From: Paracentrotus lividus
Lineage: Eukaryota; Echinodermata; Echinoidea; Camarodonta; Echinidae
Direction: 5' to 3'
Assembly: GCA_940671915.1 (NCBI GenBank)
Contig: CALNVZ010003433.1
Coordinates: 35,846,555-35,910,554, forward strand
DNA: 64,000 nt
Part shown: positions 35,278 to 45,300 of the stretch, in pieces
Numbering within the stretch: the stretch's first letter is position 1
Layout of the letters: every line of letters starts with the position of its first letter
Translations under genes and position numbers: made by a program
Notes under the pieces: model-generated
Seen by the model: only the letters and a program-made list of their open reading frames with translations
Databases searched by the model: none
What the model was told of the DNA's origin: nothing

Positions 35278-35669
35278 TATCATCACCGCTACAACTTATT
35301 CTACTACTTCAAATACTCATACTTCTACTACTTTTACTACTTCTTCTACTACTATAATGCTACCACTACTGCTACTACTACAACTACTACAAAATATACT
35401 ACCACCACTATTATCATTATCAGTATTATCATTATTAATATTACTACTAATGTATACTAATTATTATATTAATACTCATACTGTCGTGTAGCCTACTTAC
35501 CAAAGATGCTTCCAACAATGGGTAAACCTCTTGGACCTGGTGGGAACCTGTTTGGTCTTACGATGCTCCATAGGGCCAGAGAGATAGTGACCACTCCAAG
35601 GGTTGCTGTAATGGTCAAAGCATTGACTTGACCAAAAGAAGACTCTCCAACTCCGAGAAGATCAATCAT
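23982..35669 (-). CDS. Cytochrome P450 gene 2 (clan 2, CYP2/CYP17-like), nine exons
   Basis: Exons, 5' to 3' on the minus strand: 35669-35501, 33403-33230, 32041-31948, 30493-30335, 29878-29670, 25840-25718, 25277-25038, 24459-24361, 24238-23982 (1524 nt, 507 codons plus stop). Exon lengths equal those of gene 1 except exon 1 (+12), exon 4 (-3) and exon 6 (-3), so the genes are clear duplicates. Features: hydrophobic N-terminal anchor; PPGPRGLPIVGS hinge; C-helix with W134..R138; I-helix AGTQTT (310-315) with Gln313 in the usual acid position; ExxR E367..R370; PEHF; haem loop FGAGRRGCLGE with Cys449. All frames are open. Intron 2 uses a GC donor; the others are GT-AG. Expected to be an ER-bound monooxygenase; substrate unknown. 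Introns carry a LINE fragment, two MITEs and a 1.26 kb TIR element. Confidence 0.95.
24361..24459 (-). CDS. P450 gene 2 exon 8
   Basis: Encodes AGYFLPKGTTVMMNTYSM, then HYDPEEWDQPEKFLP. Acceptor ACTGCAG, donor GTAATA. Confidence 0.95.
25038..25277 (-). CDS. P450 gene 2 exon 7: I-helix and K-helix
   Basis: Encodes AGTQTTVETLNWGVALL, KVQAEIDDVLGRDR, SLPYTEATLYEIMR (ExxR) and PHATTRDTEF. 240 bases. Confidence 0.95.
25718..25840 (-). CDS. P450 gene 2 exon 6
   Basis: Encodes NISDFYSLLLKAQEDAR, then LTDTHVFQTVSDIFG. Acceptor TTTACAG, donor GTGAAT. Confidence 0.95.
25907..26371. mobile_element. MITE with TTGACCGGGAAA-type ends, copy 2
   Basis: Left end TATAGGTTTTCCCG and right end TTGACCGGGAAAACCTATA are inverted repeats. 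The interior repeats AAATTCGT/ACGAATTT-like words, giving extended dyad symmetry. It is related to the shorter copy at 6756-6958 and lies in intron 5 of P450 gene 2. Confidence 0.7.
27240..28867 (+). pseudogene. LINE reverse transcriptase, frameshifted and stopped
   Basis: Two successive frames show RT domains in the normal order: a YRPISLL fingers motif (about 27580-27605), a palm DFSKAFDTIDH motif (about 27805), GVPQGSILGP (about 27972), the catalytic YADDTNLF (about 28062) and KFLGTIIDDKLTW (about 28285). A frame change occurs near 27610-27640 between the first and second motifs, and an in-frame TAA sits at 28436-28438. The frame then continues to a stop after 28864, with a C-terminal FWNSLP segment. 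The N-terminal endonuclease is missing. The copy cannot encode an active enzyme. Confidence 0.9.
27240..29518 (+). mobile_element. 5'-truncated non-LTR retrotransposon (LINE) in P450 gene 2 intron 5
   Basis: Holds reverse transcriptase motifs and a C-terminal region, followed by about 650 bases of 3' sequence and a short tandem tail of AATCTTG units at about 29480-29518. There is no endonuclease domain in the upstream sequence, so the copy is 5'-truncated. The tandem tail and RT type fit the CR1/Jockey superfamily; the exact clade cannot be named from sight. It is antisense to the host P450 gene. Confidence 0.85.
29578..29601. repeat. C-run plus CT microsatellite
   Basis: CCCCCCCCC followed by CTCTCTCT immediately before P450 gene 2 exon 5. 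Confidence 0.75.
29670..29878 (-). CDS. P450 gene 2 exon 5
   Basis: Encodes YELDDPRVVGFKELNDE, then GFAADFFSWAKYIPTSG and ends KKKYDP before GTGAGA. 209 bases, fully open. It serves as the reference for the disturbed exon 5 of gene 1. Confidence 0.95.
30335..30493 (-). CDS. P450 gene 2 exon 4
   Basis: Encodes RHFATGKPLQDLITSVY, then LLVLLMYNVLAQMCFGI. Acceptor GACCAG, donor GTATGT. Confidence 0.95.
   Translation of the reverse strand, partial: AFCNRQTSPGSYYKRLSKGPEEVGSDRGKTSRPQEPSRLAHVQRSCTDVFWN
30599..31857. mobile_element. 1.26 kb TIR element with dense CGTCC/CGTTC subrepeats (P450 gene 2 intron 3)
   Basis: Ends GGGGCCGTCACACTGAG and CTCAGTGTGACGGGGG are inverted repeats. The interior is unusually rich in short motifs such as ACGTCC, CGTTCTTA, CCGTTC and AGTCCG in both orientations, and includes a near-perfect palindrome around TTTAAACATGTTTAAA (about 30985-31010). 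A second G/C block near 31683-31700 resembles its neighbourhood. No protein is encoded. Confidence 0.75.
31948..32041 (-). CDS. P450 gene 2 exon 3: C-helix
   Basis: Encodes GIFTDGFKDIAFSPF, then TWKLHRKLAHSALR; W134 and R138 form the canonical WxxxR. 94 bases, acceptor AATTAG, donor GTGAGG. Confidence 0.95.
33230..33403 (-). CDS. P450 gene 2 exon 2, followed by a GC donor
   Basis: Encodes MTDSPEVIYERWAKKYG, DIFGFKIGERWMVVL and GRPDFYS. The donor reads CAG|GCAAGT, i.e. a GC-AG intron. No usable GT exists nearby in the correct phase, and the resulting junction (S-V-G-I-F) is in frame with exon 3. Confidence 0.93.
33651..33789. mobile_element. 138 bp MITE, copy 2
   Basis: Nearly identical to 7996-8133, with ends GGGCGTTTCATCAAAGG and CCTTTGATGAAATGCCCCCC. 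It lies in intron 1 of P450 gene 2. Confidence 0.87.
33790..35010. other. P450 gene 2 intron 1 sequence homologous to the end of the window
   Basis: No gene. From about 34280 to 34650 it resembles 63440-63800 (for example TATGCAAAATGTTATTAAAA and AACTTTGAGTTG). This shows that intron 1 of gene 2 and the sequence at the right edge are paralogous. Confidence 0.65.
35012..35068. repeat. TA microsatellite
   Basis: Long TATATA run in intron 1 of P450 gene 2. Confidence 0.95.
35171..35406. repeat. TAC/CTA trinucleotide repeat
   Basis: Mostly CTACTACTA units with interruptions (TATTAC, TTCTAC), close to exon 1 of P450 gene 2. Confidence 0.95.
35501..35669 (-). CDS. P450 gene 2 exon 1: membrane anchor and hinge
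   Basis: Starts MIDLLGVGES, has a hydrophobic segment LTITATLGVVTISLALW and the hinge NRFPPGPRGLPIVGS, and ends in phase 1 before GTAAGT. The sequence just upstream of the ATG (TTTATAG then CTTTTACA) looks like a splice acceptor, so the 5' leader may be spliced. Confidence 0.92.
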
Positions 35670-35720
35670 TGTAAAAGCTATAAATGAGAGGTATTAAATT
35701 GAACGAACATGATGAATGCT

Positions 35721-35926
35721 TAAAGGGCCTTTCCCACAGGCGGCGATCGTTGTGGCGACATCCTCAGTATGTAATAATTGTCAGGAGTTCGGCTTTGAAA
35801 AGGCGATTATAAACCTACATACGACTCTATCTACGCTAGGCTACAACAACAAATTGCTACCACACTCACAATAGCAAGATCGCCAGTTGTCGCAAGAACG
35901 ATCGCCTCCAGTGGGACAGGCCCTTA
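35721..35926. mobile_element. 205 bp MITE just upstream of P450 gene 2
   Basis: Ends TAAAGGGCCTTTCCCACAGG and CCAGTGGGACAGGCCCTTA are inverted repeats, with an inner pair GGCGATCGTTGTGGCGAC / GTCGCAAGAACGATCGCC. The near end is about 50 bases from the gene 2 start codon. Confidence 0.8.
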
Positions 35927-36625
35927 AATGTGAATCACATGAATACAGATTTCGAGATGTACAATCATGACAGGCCTATAAGACAAAAATTGTTGTTGTT
36001 GGCATTTTCATTTTGCACCATTTTATTTGTTACCGGCTGTTCATTACATATTTGTGTCAACAATTTGTTGAAGTCTCCCTGGTTATAGACATCTCGGGAC
36101 CGCATGCCTTCTCAGTGGCCAACATTATAGAGTGAGCCAGAAAAAAAAAGTCCAATCACTTTGAAGTTGTCTTGTGAAAAGTATGAACATTTAATGATTG
36201 GTTTCATGACATGTCTTGGTAGAGTCACCTTCCTGGCATATGTTGGTAGGCCTACTGTTTTTATCTGGATCTTTACACGCATGACTGAATAACAATCTTC
36301 ATAAGACTGCAAAAACTCACTTGCGCCAAGATGCTTGGTGAAGAATAAACAAAAAATGTATAACATTTGTGAAAGCACAAAGACACACACCCTTACATAC
36401 CCTCTTTCACACACACAACCAACACACTCAAACACACACACACACACACTTACAGAACACACCATCTATCTCATCTAAACAAGCACGCACATATATATAC
36501 ACACACATACCCACACACCCTCGCTCACATTCATAAACAGTTGTTAAATGCGGTCTTACGTCTTAAACATTCAGTGATAGTTAGTCAGCAAAGGAGCAGA
36601 TGTTATTATGAATTTTAACTGCGTT

Positions 36626-36669
<44 letters not shown>

Positions 36670-37800
36670 AAGGAGGATGGGTGTAAGCGGGTTTCCTATG
36701 TGGTGAGGGTAGGTTTGTTTATGAATGTGCACACATTCTTTCAACAGTTTTGTTTTATTCTTTATCCATCCACGTGGCACAATTGAGATTTGGCAGTCTT
36801 CGGAAGATTGTCTGTCATTCAGTCATGCGTGCAAAATCCAAATAAAAAGGGTACCAAAACATGCTGGGAGGATGAATCTTCAAGACATGTCAAGAAGCGT
36901 ATGATTGTATGTTCATAATTCAAACAAGAAACCTTATTGTTTACTCACTCTGTATAGATTATAATGTATATGTTAGACCTAAACATTAAGTATATTACTT
37001 CTTCCCATGTATGCCTCCACTGAAACTTGGCATAGCTTGGCTCTTTCGTTATCCGATGATATACAATGTACATACAAAGGCCTACAAAGATAAATTTAAG
37101 CAAATACAAACAATTAAACATCATGAACAATAATGTTAAAAATAGCTAAATATATTAGTTATTAAGTTAAATAATGATCATACACAATATCTGAATAGTT
37201 TAGCATTAAAAAAAAAATGGAAACAGTGAGACTTACCGTCGTATGTTACTAGCTACTAAATAGCTCGCTCAATTTGGTGCTATTATTGATAATATTGACA
37301 ACACATAAAGTCATGCATCACAACAACATTTGCATGGAATACCACTAAAAGCTGCTCCACTAAAGAATATAAATAGGTTGAAAGTTCTCTACCTTTTTAT
37401 TTGTCTTAAAAACAGCCTGATTCGTGTGTCCACGTATGCTCTATGAACTTTTTTTATTTGCATTTAGGTTAGACAGAACCGTTGGTCAACGTAAAAAGCT
37501 CCACGTTGAGAGATATGATATTATGAATAGTTTGTTTACCTGCACACTCACAATTCCCATGATTCCGGTTACTATTTAACTATGAATACATATTCTAACA
37601 GTTCGGTACAATTCATAATTTGTAAGTAGCAAGGTCAAAGGCGAATGCACTGACCTGGCTGTGATTGGGTATCGTGCATGGTAGGTGCTGGGTATTAATG
37701 GTTTCAGTCACTAATCATGCATTATTCTGCAAGTTGGAAACAAATGGCTACGAAAAGTAAATCCTCGCGTTTCTACATGGTTGTAAAAAAAAAATGACCT
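35927..37800. other. Upstream region of P450 gene 2, no gene seen
   Basis: Contains a CA-rich stretch (about 36390-36515) and a GT microsatellite (about 36623-36666). Open frames on the minus strand at 36112-36465 and 36571-36780 derive partly from these. A 5' non-coding exon may lie here but cannot be placed. Confidence 0.5.
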
Positions 37801-37804
37801 AGCA

Positions 37805-39113
37805 GGCTCGGAACCAGGATTTTAATCGGAGGAATGGGGGGGGGGGGGGTATTGTCATCCAAAATTTCTGTAAACCCCACAAATGTTTGGTCAAAATTGC
37901 TCTCAGGGATATGATTTTTGATTAATTTGTTTTTGTTTTGTTTGTTGTTGTTTTTGGGTTTTTTTTTTTGGTTCTCATATAGGGTACATGCAGGTAATAT
38001 GGACCCCCTAAGCTCATTTGCCTAATTTGCATAAAATGACAAAATGACACACAGTCTAATCTTTGTCTATATGAGAATCAATAACTACTGCTCTAACTTT
38101 TATTGTGAAAAACAATTATCACCAACCCCCCTGTCTGCAATATTCAAATGTTGACGTCATTACCAAAGTGCCCATATTACTGCTGGCATGTGCAGGTAAT
38201 ATGGGCACATGTATTTAATGTATGTTTTAAAACTAACAATGAATCTACCATGTCTGGAATTTGCTTAAAATGTTGAAAATCATTAACTGTTAAATTTGAA
38301 ATTATAAGACTTCATAAATATCCTTAGACTATAATTTCATTGTTATGTATTTTGTATATTAATTTTTTTTTAATATTATTTAAATATTATTTTCATTATA
38401 CAAGTCAATATAGGCCCACAATAAGTTCTTTTATTAATTATTACTGTGAATATACCCAAAAAAATCGTAGCAAAAGGATTGATGCCTAATCCCAATACTA
38501 AGTACCAGAATCATTTCCGCCATTTTGGATGTCCCATATTACCTGACAATGTTGCTGTGTCAGGCATGTATTCAATTCCACATTCCACCCTTCACTAAAA
38601 CAAATTGACCTGTACTCGCTAGTATGATCAAATGAAACTATAAGCTTACTAATATACAAAACAATTGAGGTTACCCCCTCAAACACTCTTTTACCATCAC
38701 ATTCTGTGAAATATCAAATTTTAGAGGGTAAAAAAATGCCGTAAGTTTACCTACGCTCGTTGGTTTTCAGCATTTTCTCAGAGAAATTTCGGCATCAGAA
38801 TGCTCTCACGACGATATATTTTCGTATACAGTTCATATGAACAACATTATGGTGCTCACACGGTCACCGGTCACCGGTCGACGGTCACGACATGATTTGC
38901 TTCAGGTGGCCCATATTACCTGCTGCCCATATTACCTGCATGTACCGCTACAGTTTAAATAACACCCATAACGGGGTTAGGGTAGGTTTTTCCCTTTTGT
39001 CACTCGAACAGCCACCCACAATTTTCCCTCTCTTTTTTGTTCTGTGTTCGGGGGTGCATGGAGCCTTCCAAGCAGTGTGGCCCCCCCCCCGCACCCGGAT
39101 CCACACCTGTACT
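37805..39113. mobile_element. Possible outer G-rich-ended TIR element
   Basis: The left end (CAGGCTCGGAACCAGGATTT, then a G-run at about 37838-37850) and the right end (C-run at about 39081-39090, then CCGGATCCACACCTG) resemble the termini of the 17145-17480 and 20840-22473 elements. It encloses the element at 37981-38947. The termini match only loosely. Confidence 0.4.
37981..38947. mobile_element. 0.97 kb TIR element with GCAGGTAATATGG motifs
   Basis: Left end GTACATGCAGGTAATATGG and right end CCCATATTACCTGCATGTAC are inverted repeats. The same word recurs inside (TGCAGGTAATATGGGCAC near 38190, CCCATATTACCTG near 38532 and 38910). The interior also has a CGGTCACCGGTCACCGG patch near 38858-38885. 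No coding sequence. Confidence 0.75.
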
Positions 39114-39320
39114 ATTAGACCTATGCTATCTATTTTTTTTCACAGTCAAAAAAAAGTCCGTGACTGTATTAGAATATTTCCGAACGAATATCATTGCTAT
39201 TTGCCTTATTGGAAACGATATGGTGTGACACAGGGCTCTCGATTCAGTCATTCAGTTAGGCTTAATGTAAAGTATAGAAATAAAATAAAATGAAAACAGT
39301 GGACATGTGGCATTCTCATT

Positions 39321-39362
<42 letters not shown>

Positions 39363-39380
39363 CGTGTGTGTGCGTGTGTT
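39321..39380. repeat. GT microsatellite
   Basis: GTGTGT run with a few GC interruptions. Confidence 0.95.
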
Positions 39381-40094
39381 GCTCTCAACTTTGGTCTGAG
39401 TATCTCAATGGTGGTGAGACGCTTGATAAAGCAGCAATTTTCATATTTGTCTTGCGCAGTGCAGGTTCGCAGTGAGTTGCACGTTCAAAAATGAATTTAA
39501 AATAGCCTGTGATTTATTTTAAGCAATCACGATCAAACTTTGCATCAAAGTGACAGAGAAGAAGCAAATAAAAACACTATAAAGAAATCTAACTTTTAAT
39601 TAGTGGGAAAGGTGAACAGGATGAACAAATAACTGTTTGCTTTCAAAATTATTTCAAGGTATTTAGGAAGAATTTTATAGTAGAAAGTGCTACTGAAAAG
39701 GTTGCTCTACAAATGCCCTAAATAGTGATATTATGACAAAAACCTTGAAATGTTCAGAACCCGAACATTTGTGTACACATGTACATGTAGTACCATATGT
39801 CCCCCCCCCCCAAAAAAAAAATAAATAAATAAAAATAATAAAATAAATTAATAATAAAATAATGTCCATTCCGATTGGACGATAATGATTCTAAAATAAA
39901 GTATTATTCCCGATTTGATATTCGAATATTGAAAAGCCCAATTGATTTTGTAACTTCACAGAGAGTCGATTATGTATCAGCAATGCATTTTAACCCATTG
40001 CAAGTTTGCAAATATCTATATGTAAAAGCGAACAGAACCAATGAATCTGTTATTTGTGATTAGTTTTCATCTAAAACAGCTGAGATTTATTTCA

Positions 40095-40793
40095 CTAAGA
40101 CCGTATCTCACTGGTAATAAGTTAGTTCGCGACTAGTCCACCAGCTAGAGTGTCCTGAGTCATGGAGACGTCCCCCGAGTTTCCAGAAAAGTAAGCAAAA
40201 ATCAACGAAAGTCTCAAAGTGTAATAAACATGTTTTTTTTTTTTTTTTTTCTTTCTTTTATTAATTTATTTATATATTGGCCATGCTTTTTAGTCAGTGA
40301 ACATTAGTCACAAGCGAAGTCTCTGCGGCATTGTTACAACTTGCTCGCACTGAACAAAAAAAATCAACAGATGTTTGATTTTTTTTTTAAAAGACTATTT
40401 TTCAATGCGACTGAACTGGAGAGTTGCCCAGAATTGCTAGTAAGTGGCAAAATTCTTTTTTTTAAAAAAGATAACTATATATGACCTTTTATGTAATCTT
40501 TTATTTGATTTTTTGCGCAACTCCCTAGGATTATTCAAAGGGACTGTATCGCCAGCGATTGTCTAACTCAGCAGTACGACGGTCAGAGTCAGCGATAAGA
40601 AGTATCTATATTGCCGTAGTACTAAACTGAGTGCGATGCGGCAACGAAATGTGCTGCTAGTGACTGAAAAGGACTTTTAAAGACTTCTTTAATGTCCCCA
40701 TATTTCTCCGGAGACTTAGGAGACGTCTCTGTGACTCCAGAGACGTGAATCGCGAACTAGTCCTAGGACTTATGGCTGTGAGATATGATTTTA
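40095..40793. mobile_element. 0.7 kb TIR element (copy mirrored at about 61095-61823)
   Basis: The left end TAAGACCGTATCTCACTGG, then TAGTTCGCGACTAGTCC, is an imperfect inverted repeat of the right end GGACTAGTTCGCGATT (as read on the minus strand) and CTGTGAGATATGATTTTA. Subterminal blocks repeat GGAGACGTC/GAGACGTCTC. No protein coded. Confidence 0.7.
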
Positions 40794-41148
40794 ATAAATT
40801 AAAAACAAAAGCACGAATATTACATTTGTTAAACCTAAAATAATAATGGCATTTTTGTATTGTATTCCTTATTGTATCAAACTCTGAATGGGCAAAAAAA
40901 CTACTGTTACACAAGAGCATGTGTCATTCAAAAACTAATTGAAGCGAAACATTTGAAATTTTTACAGGAATTCGCAGGACTATAGTGGGCTTTATAAATA
41001 CATGTAAAGAATTGAGTATAAAAATTAATGTTGGTATTTCTGTGAGGGACACGCTGTGCATGCACTTATGAGTGCAGTGCAGTTACTGCTGAAGAGATTT
41101 GTAAAGTTCTTATCATTTTCTTGTTTCCAAACATGCCAAACCTACAGC

Positions 41149-41185
<37 letters not shown>

Positions 41186-42322
41186 ATGCTTGTTATCAAC
41201 CTTTCCTATCAATTTGAGACTGTTTCTTCCACAATTCAATCTCGTGACCACATATCTTATTTATGGTTAACATGGTAAGTACCAATGAACACACACATAA
41301 CATCGTCACCCCACATTCTCATACCCACTCTAACCCACACAAACCCATCCGAAATTTGTCAGTTTTGGCGATTCAATCAATAAATTCAAGCATTTAAGTT
41401 TTATAACATCAATCATGAAACTGCATCCATTGTATTTATCTGTTTTATTGTTGTATTGTAGTGCAGTATGAAATCTAAATCATGCATAATGGCTTTGTGT
41501 AACGTGAACAAATGGCACCATAGTATATGCAACTACTTTTTACACTACTTTTAATACAAATTCATATTCTCAGATTTGTATCATCCTAATACCGAAGGAC
41601 GTGAACGCCTTTCATGAATATAATTTGTCAATATTCGTTCTGTCTAAAGATTTTCCGCACCCTCTGGATGTGGATTTATTTAGAAATAATAAAAAACAAC
41701 AACAATGAACCCTAACCTAGAATGAAATACAATGTCAAATGTTAACTCGCGATAAAAATCACTCACTTTCCTGCGAAAGTCTCATGTTCTGACACACTTC
41801 ATTCAGCAATAGTAGGTTAAGTCTATAAAGGTGGAAAGAAGTTATTCGTGTCGCTAACTATTTATTTCTCTAAACGACGTTTTTAGCAATGTAAATATGA
41901 TTATACGTATTTTATATATTTTGACGTAAGCTACTCTACAAGATCCATTTTCTAAAAGAGGCTAAAAATCCCAAAATTAGTTTTGAAACCCCTTATTTAA
42001 CAATACATATCTAATATCATAAAACATCTGTGTACCACCACCTCCCCCACCCCGGCTCCCAACCCAATCAATTGATCCGCGGTTGTGTTTTCCATTCGAA
42101 GTCAAATCATGGTCAATGAAGAGGAAGACACTCAACGTTAGAAAGAAAATTATCCGACTTAACCGTTACTCGGTTAAACCAGTTCATAAACGGTTTTGTG
42201 TACGTTTCGTGCGCTAACCGTTTCAAAAATGGTGCAGTTAATAGCCTTATGATGATGATGCTACGTAACGTGTCTCTCTAGTGTCCTTCTTGTCCGGCTG
42301 TATGGTTTAATTGAGGCGTCAT

Positions 42323-45300
42323 CTATTCCCTTTTCTTAATTATGATCCCGTACGGGAGGAGAATTCTTCCAGCAGCCGTGTTTGGAATCATTTCAGGATG
42401 CTTCAGACTCCTTTCAGGAACTTGCTGAAGCTGTAGTTCTGCGAGGAACCAGGTGAAGATTAGGAAGAGATCAGCCTTGGCACGGCTTCACCTAGACCAG
42501 CCTCGACGACCTGCTCCGAACGGGAGGAATGCTGGAAGGATGCTCACGGACTGACCCACTAGCGTCAAAGAAAGTGTTCTGTATTGAAAAGGTTTTATAC
42601 AAATTAACAGTGTAGCCGCTCAAGCTCAAATGCTGTTAAAAAAAATTGACTTCACTAATGGTATGATGCATAAGCTATATGGGGATGTTTTAAATCGATT
42701 TTACCTGGAAGGAACTTGTCGGCGTATGGTCCCTTCATCAGATCACTAATGCATGGAGTGAGTATCATCAATCAACTGTGGTTCCTTTAGGAAGGATATA
42801 GCCAGCTTGCGATACAAAATTATATATTAACTGTAAGTAAACATTTTTAGATATTAAGTTTTAAAAAAATATATTCCAATCTAGAGGGTGACGCACTTAA
42901 ACACCTAATACGCTTTGTCAGTTTTGCGCTCCATAATTTTGGTACCTTTCCAAAAGGTAGGCGGCGGTCCGCTGCGTGAACGCCGCAGTGCGGCGCTTTA
43001 GACAGGATCCCCTCCCATTGAGTCAATGGAAGAATAATAGGGGAAACAGTTTATTCTGCTAAAAGCCCGCAGTGCGGCGTTCACGCAGCGGGCCGCGCTG
43101 TAATCTTTTGGGAAGGTACCTTTAGTAAATCTGGTTCACATTATTTTTGTAAACAGATGTCAAAGAATGCCATTTAATTCCTCAAATTGCATCCTTCAAG
43201 AATCCTATTGTAACTCAAAAGGGCTAGGATCTACGGCCTACTGTATGTTTATTATGTGCTTTGTGCCTTTTTTCACGAAAACAACCAGTGTTACACTTAT
43301 GATCTCAACGTTACATAGCTGAGCATCCGAACCAGAATTTGCAAGTTAGTAAGAAAATCCGACATTTACGCAAAATTATATAAAATAGGAAAATAAGGTA
43401 GGGAACAAACCGGCAAATGGAAGTGCAGTGAAAACTGTTAATAATCATCAGAGATATTTTACGAGACACGGATAGTTTAGTTATCAATCCAACGAATCAA
43501 AAAGATGATTAACACCCATCTCCCGGTTTAATCATTTTAGAGGAAAGCAATCATTGATAAGACTCATCATAAATACCACAGGAATCGCTAGAATGTCATA
43601 GGCGCTGCAAAAGGTTAAGACCATCTTAAAATTACGAATTCTGTGTCCCTCGTAGTGGGAGTGGTGGAACGCTAGAGGGATGAGTACTGCTGTATCGCAT
43701 GATTCGTAGAGTGTAGCCTCCGTATAAGGAAGACTCCCGCGGTTCGTTGACGGTGGAGAAACGATCACGACCGATGAACGTCATCGATCTCAGCTTGAAC
43801 CGTTGTCTGAACGTCGGGATGGGTCCACAAGGAGAGCAAGTCCCCCAGTTCAAGGTCTCAACGGTCGTGTTAATACCAGCTAGAAAAGCAATGGGAAAAC
43901 ATTGTTATATGCCCCGACCGAAATATAGAGCAGTTTATGATACGCTTTTGGGCGGATTTCTAATATCCGAACTCGAGAGTGGAAAAGTTTCAACTGTGAC
44001 CTTCAACTTTGAACCCCCCCCCCAACAAAACAAAAACAAAAAAAATCCACCCAAAAAATGTAGTAACATCCGACAGAGTGAATTTTTATTCATTGCATTG
44101 GATGTGTGTCATTAATCTGTCTTGCATCAGTTTGCGGATATCACTTTTCATTCAATTATGTATTTAAAAAAAATAACAAGTAATAAATTAAAAAAATTAA
44201 TAAAAGAATTAATGTTTATAATATTGGAGTTTGGCTGTCATAGTCAAACACCGATATATGCTTAAATTAAACTCAAACAGCTGTTCAGAAAAATTTGGAA
44301 GAACTGTAAGCGTTTTACTATGTGGCACACACAATTTCTTTTAGGTAACAAGATTCACCTCCAAAGATATCTGACACAGTCTGGAAGACATGAGTGTCTG
44401 TCAGTTTGTCAACATTCTCCCCCTGTTTCCTGGCGTCTTCCTGGGCTTTTAGAAGCAGACTGTAGAAATCCTTGATGTTTTCTGTAAGGTATGATAATTT
44501 TAGATATTGACAAAGAATCATATTAAGTCAACATGATTTGTATCAGGTTCAGAATCCGAAAGTACTACCAACTCCATTCAAACATAAGTTTTAAATCGAA
44601 ATTAAAAAGCTTATTGACGTCTTATGATTGTTTGGCAACCAATGTAACAAGAATATAAAGAGTATTTGAAAGCCTGGACTAGGCAATCATGACTTTTTAA
44701 AAGGTAACCGTTACATGCTCAGTTATATTTTGCAGTCATGCTATATCGGTCAAAGAAAATAATACACTCCTTTATTTTTCAGATCATTTTGCCCTTTTCC
44801 TCTCTTTTGTTTGATGCCAAACTTTCTGCCCTAAGCCCCAAACCTTCACCTCTTCCCCTCTCTCTCTCCCTACCTCTCTTTCTTGTCATTGTTGAATTTC
44901 ATTTCTCACCTGGGTCATACTCTTCTTTCCTTTCATCCAACTGTGCTTGAAAGAAGGTATAATTTTTCTTCACTATGTCCTTCATAAACCGAGGACCGTT
45001 GGTTGGTATATACTTGGCCAAAGAAAAGAAGTCTGCTGCTAGACCAAGACCAAATCCCTCATTAAATTTTTCATTTAGCTGCTGGAACTCAATTATACGA
45101 GGGTCGTCCAATTCATAGCTGTAACCAACATATTCAATTAGATTATCAATGATTTTGAAAATAAACTTTAGTTGTAACCATCTTGATAATCATAAAAACA
45201 ATTAAAGGCATTGATTAGAAATCGAATGTGCGTATGGAACTTTATGTTCACGTATGTCAGGTACTACGATATTCATTTCATGATTTCCAGGTGAATTTAA

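Noticed and set aside
35171..35406. Regularly spaced repeats considered as a CRISPR-like array
   Set aside because: It is a plain trinucleotide microsatellite in an animal intron.
36112..36780. Minus-strand frames near CA/GT repeats
   Set aside because: Their translations are dominated by Cys-Val or Thr-His microsatellite residues.
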